In this document: positions 1 through 8,438 of the stretch, one piece after another | Numbering within the stretch: the stretch's first letter is position 1 | Layout of the letters: each line of letters opens with the position of its first letter | Notes under the pieces: generated by a model | Database searches by the model: none | Told to the model about the DNA's origin: nothing | What the model saw: only the letters and a program-made list of their open reading frames with translations | Translations under genes and position numbers: made by a program | Source: CAVVYW01 sp963752605 | Lineage (GTDB): Bacteria; Actinomycetota; Thermoleophilia; Solirubrobacterales; 70-9 | DNA length: 64,000 bases | Assembly: GCA_963752605.1 (NCBI GenBank) | Contig: CAVVYW010000005.1 | Location: 1,550,001 to 1,614,000 of the forward strand | Direction: 5' to 3'

Positions 1-9
1 CCTGGCGAG

Positions 10-2814
10 CTAGACGGGGAGCTTGTTCGCCCGCTTGATGCAGTTCCGCCGTGCCCTGCCGCGCTTCTTCTTGCATTTCTTGAGCGCTGCGGCGCGCTGC
101 CCGGTGGGAGTCGCGGCGGGCGGAGTGACAAGAGCGGGCGGGATCACTGGGGGGACCAATGCAGCGCTCACCACCGAGCTCTCGTTCGGGTCGTTGCAGG
201 CGGTGGCGACCGCGGCGTTGTTGGCATCGCCGGAGTAGGAGGCCCGCCAGCGGTAGGTGCCGGCGGTGGCAGGGGTGAAGGCGGGGGCCGAGTTGTAGTT
301 GCCGTTGCCCGAGACCGTGACGGCGCTCGAGGTGTAGGCGGGAGCATTGGCGCAGGTGGTGTCGTTCGGGCCGTAGGCGGTGAAGGTGATCGACCCGGTC
401 GGGGCGGAGCCGGCGGCGATCGTCGCCTGGTCGGAGATCTGCCCGCCGATCGTGGCGTTGGCGGTGGCGACGGTCGAGATTGTCGGCGTCACCTGGGCCA
501 CCACCGAGCTCTCGTTCGGGTCGTTGCAGGCGGTGGCGACCGCGGCGTTGTTGGCATCGCCGGAGTAGGAGGCCCGCCAGCGGTAGGTGCCGGCGGTGGC
601 AGGGGTGAAGGCGGGGGCCGAGTTGTAGTTGCCGTTGCCCGAGACCGTGACGGCGCTCGAGGTGTAGGCGGGAGCATTGGCGCAGGTGGTGTCGTTCGGG
701 CCGTAGGCGGTGAAGGTGATCGACCCGGTCGGGGCGGAGCCGGCGGCGATCGTCGCCTGGTCGGAGATCTGCCCGCCGATCGTGGCGTTGGCGGTGGCGA
801 CGGTCGAGATTGTCGGCGTCACCTGGGCCACCACCGAGCTCTCGTTCGGGTCGTTGCAGGCGGTGGCGACCGCGGCGTTGTTGGCATCGCCGGAGTAGGA
901 GGCCCGCCAGCGGTAGGTGCCGGCGGTGGCAGGGGTGAAGGCGGGGGCCGAGTTGTAGTTGCCGTTGCCCGAGACCGTGACGGCGCTCGAGGTGTAGGCG
1001 GGAGCATTGGCGCAGGTGGTGTCGTTCGGGCCGTAGGCGGTGAAGGTGATCGACCCGGTCGGGGCGGAGCCGGCGGCGATCGTCGCCTGGTCGGAGATCT
1101 GCCCGCCGATCGTGGCGTTGGCGGTGGCGACGGTCGAGATTGTCGGCGTCACCTGGGCCACCACCGAGCTCTCGTTCGGGTCGTTGCAGGCGGTGGCGAC
1201 CGCGGCGTTGTTGGCATCGCCGGAGTAGGAGGCCCGCCAGCGGTAGGTGCCGGCGGTGGCAGGGGTGAAGGCGGGGGCCGAGTTGTAGTTGCCGTTGCCC
1301 GAGACCGTGACGGCGCTCGAGGTGTAGGCGGGAGCATTGGCGCAGGTGGTGTCGTTCGGGCCGTAGGCGGTGAAGGTGATCGACCCGGTCGGGGCGGAGC
1401 CGGCGGCGATCGTCGCCTGGTCGGAGATCTGCCCGCCGAACGCGACGTTGGCGGTGGCCTGGGTCGTGATCGCCGGGGCGTTGAGGAACTTCTGGATCCG
1501 ATTGTTGTTCGTGTCGGCGACGTAGATGGGGAGGGTCGGGGAGGTGGCGACGCCTGCGGGGAGGTTCATCTCGCCGCCCAGCCCGCCGGCGCTCCCCGTC
1601 AGGCAGCTCGCGGCCGCTGTGCAGACCCCAAACGCGCTGCCGCCTTTGACCCCCCTGCCCCAGGTGCGCAGGAAGGTGCCCGTCGAGCTGAACTTCTGGA
1701 TCCGGTAGTTGAACGTGTCGGCGACGTAGACGTCGCCGGCCGCATCGGCTGCGACGCCTCGCGGTGTGCTCATCTCGCCGCCCAGTCCGCCGACGTTGCC
1801 CGCCTGGCAGCTCGCGGCCACCGTGCAGACCCCGAAGAAGCCGCCACCGTTCACGTTCTTGCCCCAGGCGCGATCCCAGGTACCCGAGGAGTTGAACTTC
1901 TGAATCCGGTGGTTGTCCCGGTCGGCGACGTAGACGTTGGCGCTCGCGTCGGTTGAGATGCCGCCGGGGATGTTCATCTCGCCCCCCAGCCCGCCGGTGC
2001 TGCCCGCCTGGCAGCTCGCGGCCGTCGTGCAAACTGCGAAGACACCGGGGTTGGCGCTGTCCACGTTCTTGCCCCAGGCGCGCAGGAAGGTGCCCGTCGA
2101 GTCGAACTTCTGGATCCGCTGGTTGGCCGCGTCGGCGACGTAGACGCTCCCGGCCGAATCGGTGGCGACGCCAATGGGGAAGTTCATCTCGCCCCCCAGC
2201 CCGCCGGCGCTGCCCGCCTGGCAGCTCGCAGCCACCGTGCAGACCCCGAAGACGCCGCCGCCGTTCACGTTCTTGCCCCAAGCGCGCTCCCAAGTGCCCG
2301 AGGAGTTGAACTTCTGGATCCGGTTATTGCCCAGCTCTGCGACGTAGACATTGCCGCTCGCGTCGGTGGCGACCCCGTTGGGAGTGCTCAGCTCGCCCCC
2401 GAGCCCGCCGGTTGTGCCCGCCAGGCAGCTCGCGGCCACCGTGCAGACCCCGAAGACGCCGCCGCCGTTCACGTTCTTGCCCCAGGCGCGCTCCCAAGTG
2501 CCCGAGGAGTTGAACTTCTGGATCCGGCTGTTGTTCTGGTCGGCGAGGTAGACGTTGCCGCTCGCGTCGGTGGCGATCGCGACCGCAACGTTCATCTCCC
2601 CTCCCAGCCCGCCGCTGCTGCCCGCCAGGCAGCTCGCGGCCACAGTGCAGACCCCGAAGACGCCGCCGCCGTTCACGTTCTTGCCCCAGGCGCGATCCCA
2701 GGTGGACGCTCCCGCGGGTGCGGCAAAGACGAGGGCGCTGCCCAGCATCGCCAGTCCGGCGAGCATGAGCACCGAGATCTGCCTGAGCGGATTCGGTTCC
2801 GCGAAGTCCCTCAT
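10..2814 (-). CDS. Secreted NHL-repeat protein with four Ig-like repeats and basic two-Cys C-terminal tail
   Basis: About 934 aa, probably a surface or secreted protein; no enzymatic function can be assigned. From ATG 2814 it begins with a signal peptide (hydrophobic core near residues 14-36, ending AGA). GTG 2832 is an alternative start. Residues about 37-445 hold six NHL-type beta-propeller blades (pattern GVATDASGNVYVAD then RIQKF). Each blade carries an unusual inserted loop with two cysteines, of the form FGVCTVAASC. Residues about 450-880 are four 110-aa Ig-like/bacterial adhesin-type units, identical in protein sequence apart from their edges and encoded by a 330-bp tandem repeat. A proline/alanine linker leads to the tail GQRAAALKKC...NKLPV, which two other proteins in this window share. 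The NHL and Ig calls are from pattern; ligand and location are unknown. A direct-repeat box lies upstream at 2884-2902. Confidence 0.85.
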   Translation of the reverse strand: MRDFAEPNPLRQISVLMLAGLAMLGSALVFAAPAGASTWDRAWGKNVNGGGVFGVCTVAASCLAGSSGGLGGEMNVAVAIATDASGNVYLADQNNSRIQKFNSSGTWERAWGKNVNGGGVFGVCTVAASCLAGTTGGLGGELSTPNGVATDASGNVYVAELGNNRIQKFNSSGTWERAWGKNVNGGGVFGVCTVAASCQAGSAGGLGGEMNFPIGVATDSAGSVYVADAANQRIQKFDSTGTFLRAWGKNVDSANPGVFAVCTTAASCQAGSTGGLGGEMNIPGGISTDASANVYVADRDNHRIQKFNSSGTWDRAWGKNVNGGGFFGVCTVAASCQAGNVGGLGGEMSTPRGVAADAAGDVYVADTFNYRIQKFSSTGTFLRTWGRGVKGGSAFGVCTAAASCLTGSAGGLGGEMNLPAGVATSPTLPIYVADTNNNRIQKFLNAPAITTQATANVAFGGQISDQATIAAGSAPTGSITFTAYGPNDTTCANAPAYTSSAVTVSGNGNYNSAPAFTPATAGTYRWRASYSGDANNAAVATACNDPNESSVVAQVTPTISTVATANATIGGQISDQATIAAGSAPTGSITFTAYGPNDTTCANAPAYTSSAVTVSGNGNYNSAPAFTPATAGTYRWRASYSGDANNAAVATACNDPNESSVVAQVTPTISTVATANATIGGQISDQATIAAGSAPTGSITFTAYGPNDTTCANAPAYTSSAVTVSGNGNYNSAPAFTPATAGTYRWRASYSGDANNAAVATACNDPNESSVVAQVTPTISTVATANATIGGQISDQATIAAGSAPTGSITFTAYGPNDTTCANAPAYTSSAVTVSGNGNYNSAPAFTPATAGTYRWRASYSGDANNAAVATACNDPNESSVVSAALVPPVIPPALVTPPAATPTGQRAAALKKCKKKRGRARRNCIKRANKLPV
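171..1438. repeat. 330-bp tandem repeat, about 3.8 copies, identical by eye
   Basis: Blocks starting at 171, 501, 831 and 1161 repeat the same sequence with a period of exactly 330 bp (110 codons), so the reading frame is kept. I saw no base differences until the outer edges: before 171 on the left, and after about 1438 on the right, where the first Ig unit diverges. The repeat encodes the Ig-like modules of the 10-2814 protein. Such identity implies recent amplification or ongoing gene conversion, and the copy number in the assembly may be collapsed or wrong. Confidence 0.95.
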
Positions 2815-2883
2815 CCCGGGCACAGTATGCACCTATGACTCACGCTGGACGCTCCATCTACTGGACCCAACCATAAGGCGAGG

Positions 2884-2902
2884 CGCTCATCAAATGCTCA
2901 TC
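2884..2902 (-). promoter_or_regulatory. 11-bp-period direct repeat box A
   Basis: Read on the minus strand this is GATGAGCA-TTT-GATGAGCG, two 8-mers spaced by TTT (period 11 bp). It lies upstream of the NHL/Ig protein gene, 51-70 bp from its possible starts. Near-identical boxes occur at 8406-8424 and 9948-9966, also just upstream of minus-strand genes for exported proteins. Direct repeats with an 11-bp period are typical of OmpR/PhoB-type regulator sites; the regulator here is unknown. Confidence 0.55.
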
Positions 2903-3001
2903 GTGCGCCTTGGCGTAGCCTCGCCCCGAGGTTAGGGCCGCTCTCTACCTAGAAATGGCGGGCATCAGCGTGGAAGATGGCCCGGTGGATGCCGCCTTGA
3001 G

Positions 3002-3679
3002 CTAGAGGAGAGGCAGGCCGTCGCGAAGCGATTCCACGGCGGCGTCGGCGCCGGCCTCGAGCAGCTGGTCGACTGTGTATTCGCCGGTGGCGACCCCGAC
3101 GACGCGGATGCCGGCGCCGTGCCCTGCCTCGATGTCGCGCGGAGTGTCGCCGCACGAGAAGCACCGGTCCGGCGCCAGCTCGTGGCAGAGCGCTGACTCG
3201 GCACGGTTCAGCGCCTTCTTTGTCAGCTCGGTGCGGTCGGGCGAATCGGACCCGTAGCCGCCGAAGGAGAAGAAGCGGTTGAGGTCGGCGCGGGCGAGCT
3301 TGATGTGCGCGGCCTCCTCGACGTTGCCGGTGGTAAGGCCGAGCAGGAGCCCGTCCTTGGTCAGCCGCTCGAGCAGCTCGACGACCCCCTCCTGGACGAC
3401 GTAGCCCGGCGAGTTCTCCACCTCCTCGGTCAGGTGGTCGAGGCGGCGGCGCATCAGCGCCTCGGCCTCCTCCTCGGTGGGCTCGCGCCCGATCACGACC
3501 TTGAACGCCTGCCGCCCGACTGCGGGATCCGGCACACCCTTGCCGGTCACCTTGCCGATGTCGACGTCGACTCCGTGCAGCTCCTTGAAGGCCCGCTGCC
3601 AGGCGCGGTTGCTGGCCCCGCCGGTGGTGATCAGGGTCCCGTCGATGTCGAACAGGACGGCCTCGGTCGGCGGCGTCAT
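3002..3679 (-). CDS. HAD-superfamily hydrolase, phosphoglycolate phosphatase-like
   Basis: A 225-aa soluble protein with the four HAD motifs in order: nucleophile motif FDIDGTL near residue 10, the second motif LTTGN near residue 115, a lysine in LTKKAL, and the acidic motif GDTPRDIEAG near residue 177. A helical cap domain of about 70 residues between motifs I and II fits the phosphoglycolate phosphatase/beta-phosphoglucomutase subfamily. Substrate cannot be read from sequence. ATG 3679 is a good start. It stands alone, with unrelated surface-protein genes on both sides on the same strand. Confidence 0.88.
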   Translation of the reverse strand: MTPPTEAVLFDIDGTLITTGGASNRAWQRAFKELHGVDVDIGKVTGKGVPDPAVGRQAFKVVIGREPTEEEAEALMRRRLDHLTEEVENSPGYVVQEGVVELLERLTKDGLLLGLTTGNVEEAAHIKLARADLNRFFSFGGYGSDSPDRTELTKKALNRAESALCHELAPDRCFSCGDTPRDIEAGHGAGIRVVGVATGEYTVDQLLEAGADAAVESLRDGLPLL

Positions 3680-3743
3680 CCGGCGCAGCCTCGCAGACGC
3701 AGGGGGTCAGCTATAGCGCCCACCAGGAGTTGATCGGCCGGCG

Positions 3744-6081
3744 CTAGGGGGAGAGATTCGCCGCGCCGCCGGTGACGCCGGAATTACCGAGGCTGGAGCC
3801 GCCAGCGCCACCGGTGCCATGGGCGAGGCTGGCGGTCAGCGTCATGGAGCTGACGTTTCTCCGGTAGACCGCGTAGGTGGCGCCGCCCGCCGCGCCTCCC
3901 CCGTGCCCGCCGCGGCCTCCGTTTCCACCTGCGCCGCCGTTACCCGCACGTTCGAGCACGCCGAGACATGTCGCTTCCTCGGCTCCTGCGCCGCCGTTAC
4001 CGCCGGCCCCTCCGGGCCCGCCTACGCCCCCGGCTCCACCCTGCCCTCCGTTTCCGGAGCGAATGGAGCCTGAGGTCACAGACGGTCCGGGGCCGCTGCC
4101 CGAGTTGAAGACAAAGAGTCCAAACGAGCCCCCGCCGGCCCCGCTGCCGCCGGCCGGCCCACCACCGGCGCCACCGGCGCCACCACCGCCGCCACCGTTG
4201 CCGTCATCCGTGGAAACGTTGGCTGAGCCGCCACCGCCACCGCCACCGCCGCTCCCAGGCGGCCCTGTGGAGCCTGGGTTGCCACTCGCTCCCAGCCAGA
4301 ATCCGGAGCTCGCCTCCCCATCCACATCGGAGGCGCCGGCGCCGTTGGTGCCGTCCGCGCCGTCAGCGCCGTTCCCACCGGGCGCCGGAGACGACTCCGC
4401 CGTCGATTCCCCCGGCGCCGCCGGCACCCGGCGCGCTCCCAAGGCCCGAGGATCCGGTGGATCCATTCGGATTCGTGGAAATCTGGAACCGCCCGCCGTT
4501 GCCGCCGGCGCCGCCAGAGACATTGGTGATGCCCGCGGTGTGGGATGCACCCGCACCTCCGGCTCCGGTCCCGCCTGGGCCGCCGCAGGAACCCGGTGTC
4601 CCGGGCGATCCATTGCCTCCGTCGGCCCCGTCGGTCCCAGAAGTACCCGCGAACCCAGGTCCCCCGTTCCCCGCCTCGATCATCACCTGGTCGAGGGTGA
4701 GTCCCGGAGAGTCGGCGGCATAGACGCCGTAGACGGAGACCCCCAGCGCCGTCGTTGAATCCGCGCGGATGCTGAGCAGCTGGATCGTCGAGGGATTGCC
4801 CGTCGTGATCCCGTTGGCGGTCAGGGTGATGATCCGTCCGCTCGAGGCGGTGCGGTTGATCACGGTCGCCGCATGCGGCGCCGACCTCACGTCGAAGCCG
4901 TTGCCGTAGAAGCCGCCGAAGCAACAGCGCTGCTCGCCGAAACCGCCGTAGATCGACTTGCCCGCCGGCAGGGTGACGCTCTCCTCGTAGGTCCCGTCGC
5001 CCACGAAGATGTTGGGCCTGTTGACCGCCACCGACCGCGCGAACCCCTGAGTCAGGGTCCGGCACGGGTGGTTACCGGCGCCTGTGCCGGTGGGACCCAG
5101 GCCGCAGGTGGGGTCATCGAGGGCGTTCGGATCGTTCGCCCAGACGAGGATCGCCGAGTTCCGGTTGCCCGCAACGCCGTCGCAATTCTGGTCCACCATG
5201 CCGCCGGCCGGCGTCTCCGGAGCTCCGAAGTAGATGTTTGGGTCGGTCGGAGCGCAGTCGCTGTCGTCCAGGTCGCCGTCGTTGTCGCCGTCTGGCTTCA
5301 GGACGACCGTCTGCGCGTCGACGTCAATCCCGCCGTCGTCGTCGGTGACCCGCACCCGGACGATGCGGCTGTCGTTGGTGGGGCCGCCGGAGCCGAAGTC
5401 GTGAGTGACGACGGGGCCGCTGGCGTCGTTGAAATCCAGATCGCCGTCGAAGTCCCAATCGGTCGAGACGATCGTCCCGTCGCTGTCGCTGGACTGGGAG
5501 GTGAACTGCCAGTTCGTGCTGCCGAAGTTTTGGGAGGAGCTGCTGAACAGCGCGACCGGCAACGCATTCGGCGGCGATGCCGGGGCCTGGGCAAGGGGTG
5601 TGGCGAGCGGCGAGGCCACGATCATCGCGGCGGAGGCCGAGCAGTTGTTCCTCTCGCTCCGTTCGCGAACCGCGGCCGTCCCGTCGGCACACCCGATCAC
5701 GAAGTAGGTGCCGGGGAGGAGCGAGGCAGGAACGGTTGCGGCCGTTGAGCCCGCGCTGCTCTTGCCGCGCCGCAGCCGCGAGACGCTGCGCTCGCCCAGC
5801 GGCAGGTCCACCCCTCCGACGACCGTGTCCGTCGAGAGAACGTACGTGGTCACGCTTGGGCGGGCGGACCCCTTCGCCTTGTTCGCGGTGGTGTCTCCGA
5901 TCTGGAGCGATCCGCCGGGTGTGATCGAGCCGGGGCTCGCCGTGACGGCCGAGGCAACGAGATCGGGCTTCCCGGGCTTCCGCTTCTTCGCCTCCGCGCC
6001 GGAGGCGAACACGGCGATCGCGAGCATCGCCGCGAGCGCGGCGCTGACCAGCAGCATCGGACGTCCGGCAACTTCTCCCAT
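3744..6081 (-). CDS. Secreted CARDB/PKD/MopE-like/beta-helix protein with glycine-rich C-terminus; frameshift near 4380
   Basis: Read from ATG 6081 the frame stops at 4363, but removing one base from the GGG at 4380-4382 joins it exactly to a second frame ending at 3744, giving about 778 aa. The glycine-rich composition continues smoothly across the join (VVSGA to GGNGADGADG), which is the evidence for one gene. Order: signal peptide (to about residue 31), CARDB domain (about 36-150), PKD-like domain (about 175-265), a short Asp-rich segment with DNDGDLDDSDC and DQNCDG like MopE-type metal-binding repeats (about 265-310), a beta-helix-like region with GTYEESVTLPAGKSIYGGFGEQ (about 330-460), then about 300 residues of Gly/Ala/Asn-rich sequence resembling PE_PGRS or collagen-like tails. 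It lacks the KLPV tail. The frameshift may be a sequencing error, phase variation or decay. Confidence 0.78.
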
Positions 6082-6106
6082 AGTGAACCCCCTAAATCGG
6101 CGCCGA

Positions 6107-7753
6107 CTATAGGCGCTCGGGGCGCTCTTGTCTATACCGCCGGATCAGGGCGTTGGTCGAGCTGTCGTGCTCGAGGTCCGGCTCCTCTGCGGCCTGGAGC
6201 TCGGGGATGATCCGCTGCGCCAGCTTCTTGCCGAGCTCGACTCCCCACTGGTCGAAGGAGTTGATACCCCAGATCGCGCCCTGCGTGAAGACGCTGTGCT
6301 CGTAGAGGGCGACCAGCGCGCCGAGCGTCCTCGGGTCGAGCCGCTCGGCCAGGATCACGTTCGACGGCCGGTTGCCCTCCATCACCTTGTGGGGGACGAC
6401 ATCGCCCTGGGTGCCCTCCGCCTTCACCTCCTCGGCCGTCCGGCCGAAGGCGAGCGCCTCGGGCTGGGCGAACACGTTCGACATCAGCAGATCGTGATGG
6501 TCCCCGAGCGGGTTGAGCGAGCGCATGAAGCCGATGAAGTCACACGGGATCAGCCTCGTCCCCTGGTGGATCAGCTGGTAGAAGGAGTGCTGGCCGTTGG
6601 TCCCGGGCTCCCCCCAGTAGATCGCGCCGGTCTCGTAGTCCACCCGGACGCCGTCGAGCGTGACGTGCTTGCCGTTGGACTCCATCGTCAGCTGCTGGAG
6701 GTAGGCCGGGAAGCGATGCAGGTACTGGTCGTAGGGGAGGACGGCAGAGGTCTGGGCGCCGAAGAAGTCGCCGTACCAGACGGCGAGCAGGCCCAGGATC
6801 GAGGGGAGGCTGGCGCCGATCGGCGCCTCGGCGAAGTGCTCGTCCATGGCGTGGAAGCCGGCCAGCATCTCGCGGAAGGCCTCGGGTCCGATCGCGAGCA
6901 TCGTCGAAAGCCCGATCGCCGAGTCCATCGAGTACCGGCCGCCGACCCACTCCCAGAAGCCGAACATGTTGTCGGTGTCGATCCCGAACTTCGACACCTC
7001 CTCCGCGTTGGTGGAGACCGCGACGAAGTGCTTGGCGATCGCCTCCTCCGACCCGAGCTTTGCGAGCGCCCACTCCCGCGCGGTGTGGGCGTTGGTCATC
7101 GTCTCCAGCGTGGTGAAGGTCTTCGAGGAGACGACGAACAGCGTCTCCTCGGGGTCGAGGTCCCGCGTCTTCTCGGCGAAGTCGGTGCCGTCCACGTTGG
7201 AGACGAAGCGGAAGGTCAGATCCCGGTTCGAGTAGTGCTTGAGCGCCTCGTAGGCCATCACCGGGCCGAGGTCGGAGCCGCCGATGCCGATGTTGACCAC
7301 GTTGCGGATCGGCTTGCCGGTGTGGCCCTTCCACTCGCCGGAGCGCACCCTCTCGGAGAAGGCCGACATCCGGTCGAGCACCTCGTGGACCTGCTTGACG
7401 ACGTCCTCGCCGTCCACGATCAGGGAGCGATCCCTAGGCATCCGCAGCGCCACGTGCAGCACCGCCCGGTCCTCGGTGACGTTGATGTGCTCGCCGCGGA
7501 ACATCGCGTCGCGGCGCTCCTCCACCCCGCACTCGCCGGCGAGCTCGCTCAGCAGCTTCAGCGTCTCGTCGGTGACCCGGTTCTTGGAGTAGTCGAGGAA
7601 GAGCCCGGCGCCGTCGGCCGCCAGCCGCTCGCCGCGGTCGGCGTCCTCGGCGAAGATCTCGCGCAGGTGCCGCCCGCCGATCTCGGCGTGGTGCCGCTCG
7701 AGCGCCTGCCAGGGATTACTACTGCGCAGAGACGGTGCCGGCTCGCCCTTCAT
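6107..7753 (-). CDS. pgi: Glucose-6-phosphate isomerase
   Basis: About 548 aa, the normal bacterial length. It interconverts glucose 6-phosphate and fructose 6-phosphate, linking glycolysis with the pentose phosphate genes downstream. Family signatures are plain: NIGIGGSDLGP, VGGRYSMDSAIGLS and WGEPGTNGQHSFYQLIHQG. The open frame extends to 7843, but ATG 7753 is preferred because the longer version would overlap the neighbouring gene and adds 30 residues with no family character. It starts a loose pentose phosphate and glycolysis neighbourhood that continues to 18.4 kb. Confidence 0.97.
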   Translation of the reverse strand: MKGEPAPSLRSSNPWQALERHHAEIGGRHLREIFAEDADRGERLAADGAGLFLDYSKNRVTDETLKLLSELAGECGVEERRDAMFRGEHINVTEDRAVLHVALRMPRDRSLIVDGEDVVKQVHEVLDRMSAFSERVRSGEWKGHTGKPIRNVVNIGIGGSDLGPVMAYEALKHYSNRDLTFRFVSNVDGTDFAEKTRDLDPEETLFVVSSKTFTTLETMTNAHTAREWALAKLGSEEAIAKHFVAVSTNAEEVSKFGIDTDNMFGFWEWVGGRYSMDSAIGLSTMLAIGPEAFREMLAGFHAMDEHFAEAPIGASLPSILGLLAVWYGDFFGAQTSAVLPYDQYLHRFPAYLQQLTMESNGKHVTLDGVRVDYETGAIYWGEPGTNGQHSFYQLIHQGTRLIPCDFIGFMRSLNPLGDHHDLLMSNVFAQPEALAFGRTAEEVKAEGTQGDVVPHKVMEGNRPSNVILAERLDPRTLGALVALYEHSVFTQGAIWGINSFDQWGVELGKKLAQRIIPELQAAEEPDLEHDSSTNALIRRYRQERPERL

Positions 7754-7781
7754 TCGCGGCAGGCTATCCGCCCGCCGGAGC

Positions 7782-8381
7782 TCAGATTGTCGGGTCGATG
7801 CCCGCGCAAGCCGGCGCCTGGAACTTGCTCTGGTCCCAGGCACAGGCGGTCCAGGTCACCGGGCCCGAGGCGCAGCTTGTCGTCGTGCCGTCCGGATGGG
7901 TCCAGAAGGTGCTCACCTGCAGGGTGCCGGTGGCGTTGCGGGGATTGGTGAAGCGGCCGGTGACGTCGTAGGTGATCCGCTTCGGGATGCCGTAGACGAC
8001 AACGTCGTAGACCTCGTGCACGGAGAAGCGTCCGTTGCGAAACGTCAGCTTCGGGCCGCGTCCAGGGCCGCCGCCCGATCCCACGTAGCCCGGGAAGTTC
8101 TGATACTCGGAGTATGGAGCCGGGCTACCCGTGCAGGTGACGGGCGCCCCGAATCCCCACCTCTTGAGCTTGAACGGGAGCTTCTCCTTCCCGTTCTTAC
8201 GCACGGCCTGGGTCGTGAAGTCGAGCGCTTGATCACCCGCGCTGGCGGAGCTCGGTCCGGTCCAGTCGCGCTCGATCGCGCCTGCCTTGAACCCGGCGGC
8301 GCCGGCAGCCGAGCCCAGGGTGGCGACGGCCGCGACGGTGAAGGCCGCTAGGAGGATTCCGGCTCTTTTCCTGGTGATCAT
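7782..8381 (-). CDS. Hypothetical secreted protein
   Basis: About 199 aa from ATG 8381 (GTG 8390 is possible). An N-terminal signal peptide, MITRKRAG then a hydrophobic stretch ending SAAGA, predicts export. The mature part holds a likely disulfide set (VTCTGSP, TSCASGPVTWTAC, PACAG) and motifs such as FRNGRFSVHEVYDVVVYGIPK. I do not recognise the family. A direct-repeat box ends about 15-25 bp before the start, the same box seen before two other exported-protein genes. It lies between pgi and a beta-helix gene, all on the minus strand. Confidence 0.75.
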   Translation of the reverse strand: MITRKRAGILLAAFTVAAVATLGSAAGAAGFKAGAIERDWTGPSSASAGDQALDFTTQAVRKNGKEKLPFKLKRWGFGAPVTCTGSPAPYSEYQNFPGYVGSGGGPGRGPKLTFRNGRFSVHEVYDVVVYGIPKRITYDVTGRFTNPRNATGTLQVSTFWTHPDGTTTSCASGPVTWTACAWDQSKFQAPACAGIDPTI

Positions 8382-8405
8382 CTTGGCCACGAAGCTACAC
8401 CCGAG

Positions 8406-8424
8406 CGCTTATCAAACGCTCATC
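8406..8424 (-). promoter_or_regulatory. 11-bp-period direct repeat box B
   Basis: Minus-strand sequence GATGAGCG-TTT-GATAAGCG, 15 bp before GTG 8390 (24 bp before ATG 8381). It is the same box as at 2884-2902 and 9948-9966, differing by one or two purines. The spacing between the two half-sites is preserved exactly. Confidence 0.55.
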
Positions 8425-8438
8425 ACGCGTCCCGCCCC

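Noticed and set aside
380..1337. Identical 62-codon open frames on both strands inside the repeat
   Set aside because: They are shadows repeated with the 330-bp unit and have no ribosome sites or family similarity.
171..1438. Tandem repeat as a CRISPR array
   Set aside because: The unit is 330 bp with no spacers, keeps an open frame and encodes Ig-like modules.
3877..4758. Long plus-strand proline-rich open frame opposite the glycine-rich gene
   Set aside because: It is the complement of GGN/GCN glycine-alanine codons; the minus strand carries a signal peptide and recognisable domains.
6128..7951. 607-codon plus-strand open frame across pgi
   Set aside because: Antisense to a fully conserved glucose-6-phosphate isomerase; typical high-GC shadow.
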